Position numbers and translations under genes: made by a program
The notes under the pieces: model-generated
What the model was told of the DNA's origin: nothing
The model's database searches: none
The model's input: the letters and a program-made list of their open reading frames with translations, nothing else
Assembly: GCA_020428645.1 (NCBI GenBank)
Contig: JAGQMN010000006.1
Span: forward strand, 1-40,786
Reading direction: 5' to 3'
From: Patescibacteria group bacterium
Lineage (GTDB): Bacteria; Patescibacteriota; Minisyncoccia; Phycocordibacterales; UBA1006
DNA length: 40,786 nt
Shown: positions 39,019 to 40,786 of the stretch, in pieces
Numbering within the stretch: position 1 is the first letter of the stretch
How the letters are laid out: every line of letters starts with the position of its first letter

Positions 39019-39085
39019 TTGACGGATGTATTTTTATTATTACTATAAAGAGCACATTACACACGTGATTATATAAAGGACATTT
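39019..39085 (+). promoter_or_regulatory. Promoter and Shine-Dalgarno of the 39086 gene
   Basis: TTGACG (39019-39024), 16-nt spacer, TACTAT (39041-39046); AAAGGA at about 39075-39080 lies 5-6 nt before ATG 39086, one of the few Shine-Dalgarno-like sites in the window. Upstream, 38940-39000 contains repeated GGTGTA and a GGTGT/ACACC hairpin that may be regulator sites. Confidence 0.5.
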
Positions 39086-40018
39086 ATGAGTAATCAAAAA
39101 GACAATTCTAAAAATACCCAACAAAATAAAGCTATTATAAGTAACACCAACAGTGCTGTTGCTAACTATTTTAATGTCTTTGATCACGAAACGTACGTAC
39201 ACCTTGCAGAACGTTCATCAAAAATGGTCACTGCACTGTACATGATCACTGACTTTTTGAACGTGCATGACCCACTTCGAAACCTTATTCGTCAATCGGC
39301 TACTGACGCTATGAAAGAACTCTTTAGTCTGACACATGCGCACAAACACGAACGTGTTGAAACACTCTCTCGTGTGCAAAACATACTGCATGCGCTCACG
39401 ACCTATCTCACGGTAATTCATCGTAATGGATTTATTTCTGATATGAATATCTCAGTAATTACTACCGAACTACGCTCATTGAACGATGTGATTGCAGGAC
39501 AAATTACAAAAAGTTTACCCTATGATCGAACCGTCGATGGTACCACTGCGATACAAGAATTCAGTTTCTCGGACACCTTCTTTTCAGGTAGTCGTACAGA
39601 AGCTAAACATCCGCGTACTGATCATATAAAAGACACACCCACATCTAATGAAACTATAAAAGACAATACAAAAACAGAAACCTCATTAAAAAAGACACAT
39701 ACATATAATAAGAATGTCCTTGATACGGTACGAACAGATAACGGACAAAAAAATAGTGTGAAACCATCACCAAGTAAGACAGGGAAAAGTCTCGAAAAAA
39801 AAGCTCCTACAAAGAGAGAAACTGAAAAAGACAATCGTAAAGATAATATTCTTAAGATACTCAAACAAAAGCGAAACGCGTCGATAAACGACATTTGTGC
39901 ACTGTTCAAAAATTGTTCATCAAAGACAATTCAGCGAGATCTCAATGAACTCATCGATGACGGTATGGTCAAGAAAAAAGGTTCACGCAGGTGGAGCACG
40001 TACAACCTAACCTATTAA
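39086..40018 (+). CDS. Winged-helix (DeoR-like HTH) regulator with long N-terminal domain
   Basis: 310 residues, no signal or membrane span. An N-terminal helical domain near 25-150 (YVHLAERSSKMVTALYMITD, LRNLIRQSATDAMKELFSLT, VETLSRVQNILHALTTYLTV), a Lys/Thr/Asn-rich disordered linker near 165-250, and a C-terminal helix-turn-helix near 252-310: RKDNILKILKQKRNASINDI, then CALFKNCSSKTIQRDLNELI as recognition helix and DDGMVKKKGSRRWSTYNLTY as the wing. This is the DeoR-type HTH fold. The N-terminal domain is not recognised. Distinct for having a sigma-70 promoter and Shine-Dalgarno. It may regulate a nearby gene; target not known. Confidence 0.8.
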   Translation: MSNQKDNSKNTQQNKAIISNTNSAVANYFNVFDHETYVHLAERSSKMVTALYMITDFLNVHDPLRNLIRQSATDAMKELFSLTHAHKHERVETLSRVQNILHALTTYLTVIHRNGFISDMNISVITTELRSLNDVIAGQITKSLPYDRTVDGTTAIQEFSFSDTFFSGSRTEAKHPRTDHIKDTPTSNETIKDNTKTETSLKKTHTYNKNVLDTVRTDNGQKNSVKPSPSKTGKSLEKKAPTKRETEKDNRKDNILKILKQKRNASINDICALFKNCSSKTIQRDLNELIDDGMVKKKGSRRWSTYNLTY

Positions 40019-40020
40019 CC

Positions 40021-40049
40021 TAAAAAACGTACCAAACATACGTTTTTTA
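40021..40049 (+). terminator. Terminator of the 39086 gene, with alternative hairpin
   Basis: TAAAAAACGTA (40021-40031) pairs perfectly with TACGTTTTTTA (40039-40049). A competing stem AAACATA (40034-40040) with TATGTTT (40051-40057) overlaps it, so the two are mutually exclusive. Confidence 0.8.
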
Positions 40050-40200
40050 GTATGTTTGCATATACTTGGAAAATATGGTGTTGTAACTATCCCTGTAATA
40101 TTACCGTGACTCGTTCGTTATATACGGTGAGCACGCAAGAAGTGTTTTTTAACAACTACTGGTGCTGCTCGAAATGTAATGGTGCATCGCGTAACTCTTG
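40050..40200. other. Intergenic stretch without a recognised feature
   Basis: I see no convincing ORF, promoter pair or known RNA motif in these 150 nt on either strand. They separate the terminator of the regulator gene from the structured GC-rich block at 40201-40440. Confidence 0.5.
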
Positions 40201-40275
40201 CTATTGATTCACATCATGTGTTAGAATACCCGCGATGCCGAATAACCACACGTAACACTGTTGTTGTTCGGTCAT
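40201..40275 (-). CDS. Possible 24-aa peptide with sequestered Shine-Dalgarno
   Basis: ATG 40275 to TAG 40201 encodes MTEQQQCYVWLFGIAGILTH plus DVNQ, with a hydrophobic centre. GAGGA (40284-40288 on the minus strand) is 8 nt upstream, good spacing for a ribosome binding site. It is complementary to TCCTC at 40303-40307, so the site could be masked by a hairpin. A longer frame to 40485 exists but lacks a start signal. No homolog recognised. Confidence 0.35.
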   Translation of the reverse strand: MTEQQQCYVWLFGIAGILTHDVNQ

Positions 40276-40299
40276 TATATTTCTCCTCGATATTTTTTT

Positions 40300-40440
40300 A
40301 AAGAGGACGCTCAAGCGAGCGGGTGCTGTGTCGAAATTTACAACAGTACCAACGGGTTGCTTGTGCGCGCAAACAACCCGGGTATGTGGACACATAGGGT
40401 CGTCGAACACCCTCCACAGCCAAACCATATTTAGAAGACG
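40300..40440 (-). ncRNA. GC-rich structured block, possible RNA leader or small RNA
   Basis: Contains an 11-bp stem at 40353-40363 with 40370-40380, a CGCTC/GAGCG stem at 40308-40321 and an AGGGT/ACCCT stem near 40397-40414. The long stem has one non-Watson-Crick position, which is G-U on the minus strand but C-A on the plus strand, so a minus-strand RNA is favoured. Clearly richer in GC than the flanks. No conserved riboswitch, tmRNA, RNase P or SRP motif seen. Confidence 0.35.
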
Positions 40441-40538
40441 TTTCTCTATCATTAAAAGTTTTATTAATTTTATAGAGAGAAACACTTACTAAATAAATTT
40501 TTATAAAAATTTATTTTAATTAAACACAGATTTATATT
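40440..40538 (+). promoter_or_regulatory. AT-rich leader of the surface-protein gene with long palindromes
   Basis: A perfect 26-bp palindrome lies at 40491-40516 (arms of AAATAAATTTTTA), 22 nt before ATG 40539. An imperfect GTTTCTCTAT/ATAGAGAGAAAC stem (about 40440-40482) lies upstream. These could stabilise the mRNA of a highly expressed gene or bind a regulator. No Shine-Dalgarno. Confidence 0.5.
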
Positions 40539-40786
40539 ATGAAAAAATTCGTAATTACTGCTGTTGCAGCTGCATTCCTTTTCACAGGAGTAGTAAAGAC
40601 TGCATCAGCTGCAACTGTTGAAGAGCAAATCGCTGCGCTTATGGCACAGATCGCATCTCTTCAGGGTGGATCTTCATCTTCATCAACTCCATTTGATTGG
40701 AACGGAGTACTCATCAAGCAAGGATCACGTGGAACTCAGGTTTCAGATCTTCAAGCTTGTATGAATGCTCTCGGATTCTCAACAGA
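40539..40786 (+). CDS. Secreted peptidoglycan-binding surface protein, C-terminus cut by window edge
   Basis: 82 residues visible from ATG 40539. Signal peptide MKKFVITAVAAAFLFTGVVK ... ASA near 1-25, a short helix VEEQIAALMAQIASLQGG near 27-44, a Ser-rich linker, then the start of a PG_binding_1 domain (IKQGSRGTQVSDLQACMNAL near 59-78). This layout is common and abundant in Parcubacteria, where such proteins are thought to be major envelope or S-layer-like components, an inference from the family. The rest is outside the window. Confidence 0.85.
   Translation, partial: MKKFVITAVAAAFLFTGVVKTASAATVEEQIAALMAQIASLQGGSSSSSTPFDWNGVLIKQGSRGTQVSDLQACMNALGFST

Noticed and set aside
40397-40420. Hairpin resembling a tRNA T-arm
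   Set aside because: The loop sequence and flanks do not fit a cloverleaf, and no acceptor or anticodon stem can be drawn.
40201-40485. 94-aa minus-strand ORF spanning the structured block
   Set aside because: Unlike the internal 24-aa frame it has no start signal, and it reads through strong stems. Only the short frame was kept, at low confidence.

Overview
The window reads as a chromosomal segment of a Candidate Phyla Radiation bacterium (Patescibacteria), most likely Parcubacteria. This is inferred, not proven. The grounds are compact single-gene units, ComM, TraR/DksA-like and PcrA/UvrD proteins of the kind seen in those genomes, a 381-residue PGK, many secreted proteins with Ca-binding or FG-GAP repeats, and a final gene (40539 onward) whose start closely matches the abundant signal-peptide/peptidoglycan-binding proteins of Parcubacteria. 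The standard code is used. I saw no tRNA, rRNA, CRISPR array or transposase.

Layout. 1-2894: cut TrmB-type regulator, a small secreted protein and an FAD-linked dehydrogenase. 2949-9994: CCA-adding enzyme, a run of AT-rich accessory genes, exonuclease III, a mini Cys protein, a patatin-like protein, a DksA-like protein without its zinc site and a methyltransferase. 10189-16720: Xer recombinase, a membrane protein, rpsO, a 1188-aa envelope protein, a TraR/DksA protein, a nested hairpin element and a MazG-like protein. 16758-25244: DNA and information processing (comM, LysM/M23 peptidase, uvrD/pcrA, rsmA, nusA) with small unknown genes. 25375-30441: a tandem operon of one membrane protein and four secreted proteins, three of which share a C-x4-G-x4-C module. 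30573-32186: a secreted FG-GAP/TSP3-like protein ending in what looks like a type IX secretion (T9SS) sorting domain. 32291-36645: tpiA, pgk, rnhA, recA and an Ig-like membrane protein. 36647-40018: ftsK and a winged-helix regulator. The end holds a structured GC-rich non-coding stretch and the start of a peptidoglycan-binding surface protein.

Expression logic. Two kinds of gene start coexist. Housekeeping genes mostly have an extended -10 (TGnTATAnT) only 6-9 nt before the start codon, which predicts leaderless mRNAs. Several have their stop codon inside the stem of their own terminator, with the next promoter starting right after the U-tract. A second set of AT-rich, mostly unknown genes (533, 5005-, 6079-, 6734-, 8813, 11825-, 30573) instead has TTGACA-type -35 boxes, 16-18 nt spacers and A/T-rich leaders of about 30-100 nt without Shine-Dalgarno. 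This second set looks like horizontally acquired material, and one member carries the T9SS-like tail.

The best candidates for something undescribed are the secreted C-x4-G-x4-C operon with its T9SS-like neighbour, the nested hairpin at 16213-16335, and the structured region at 40300-40440.
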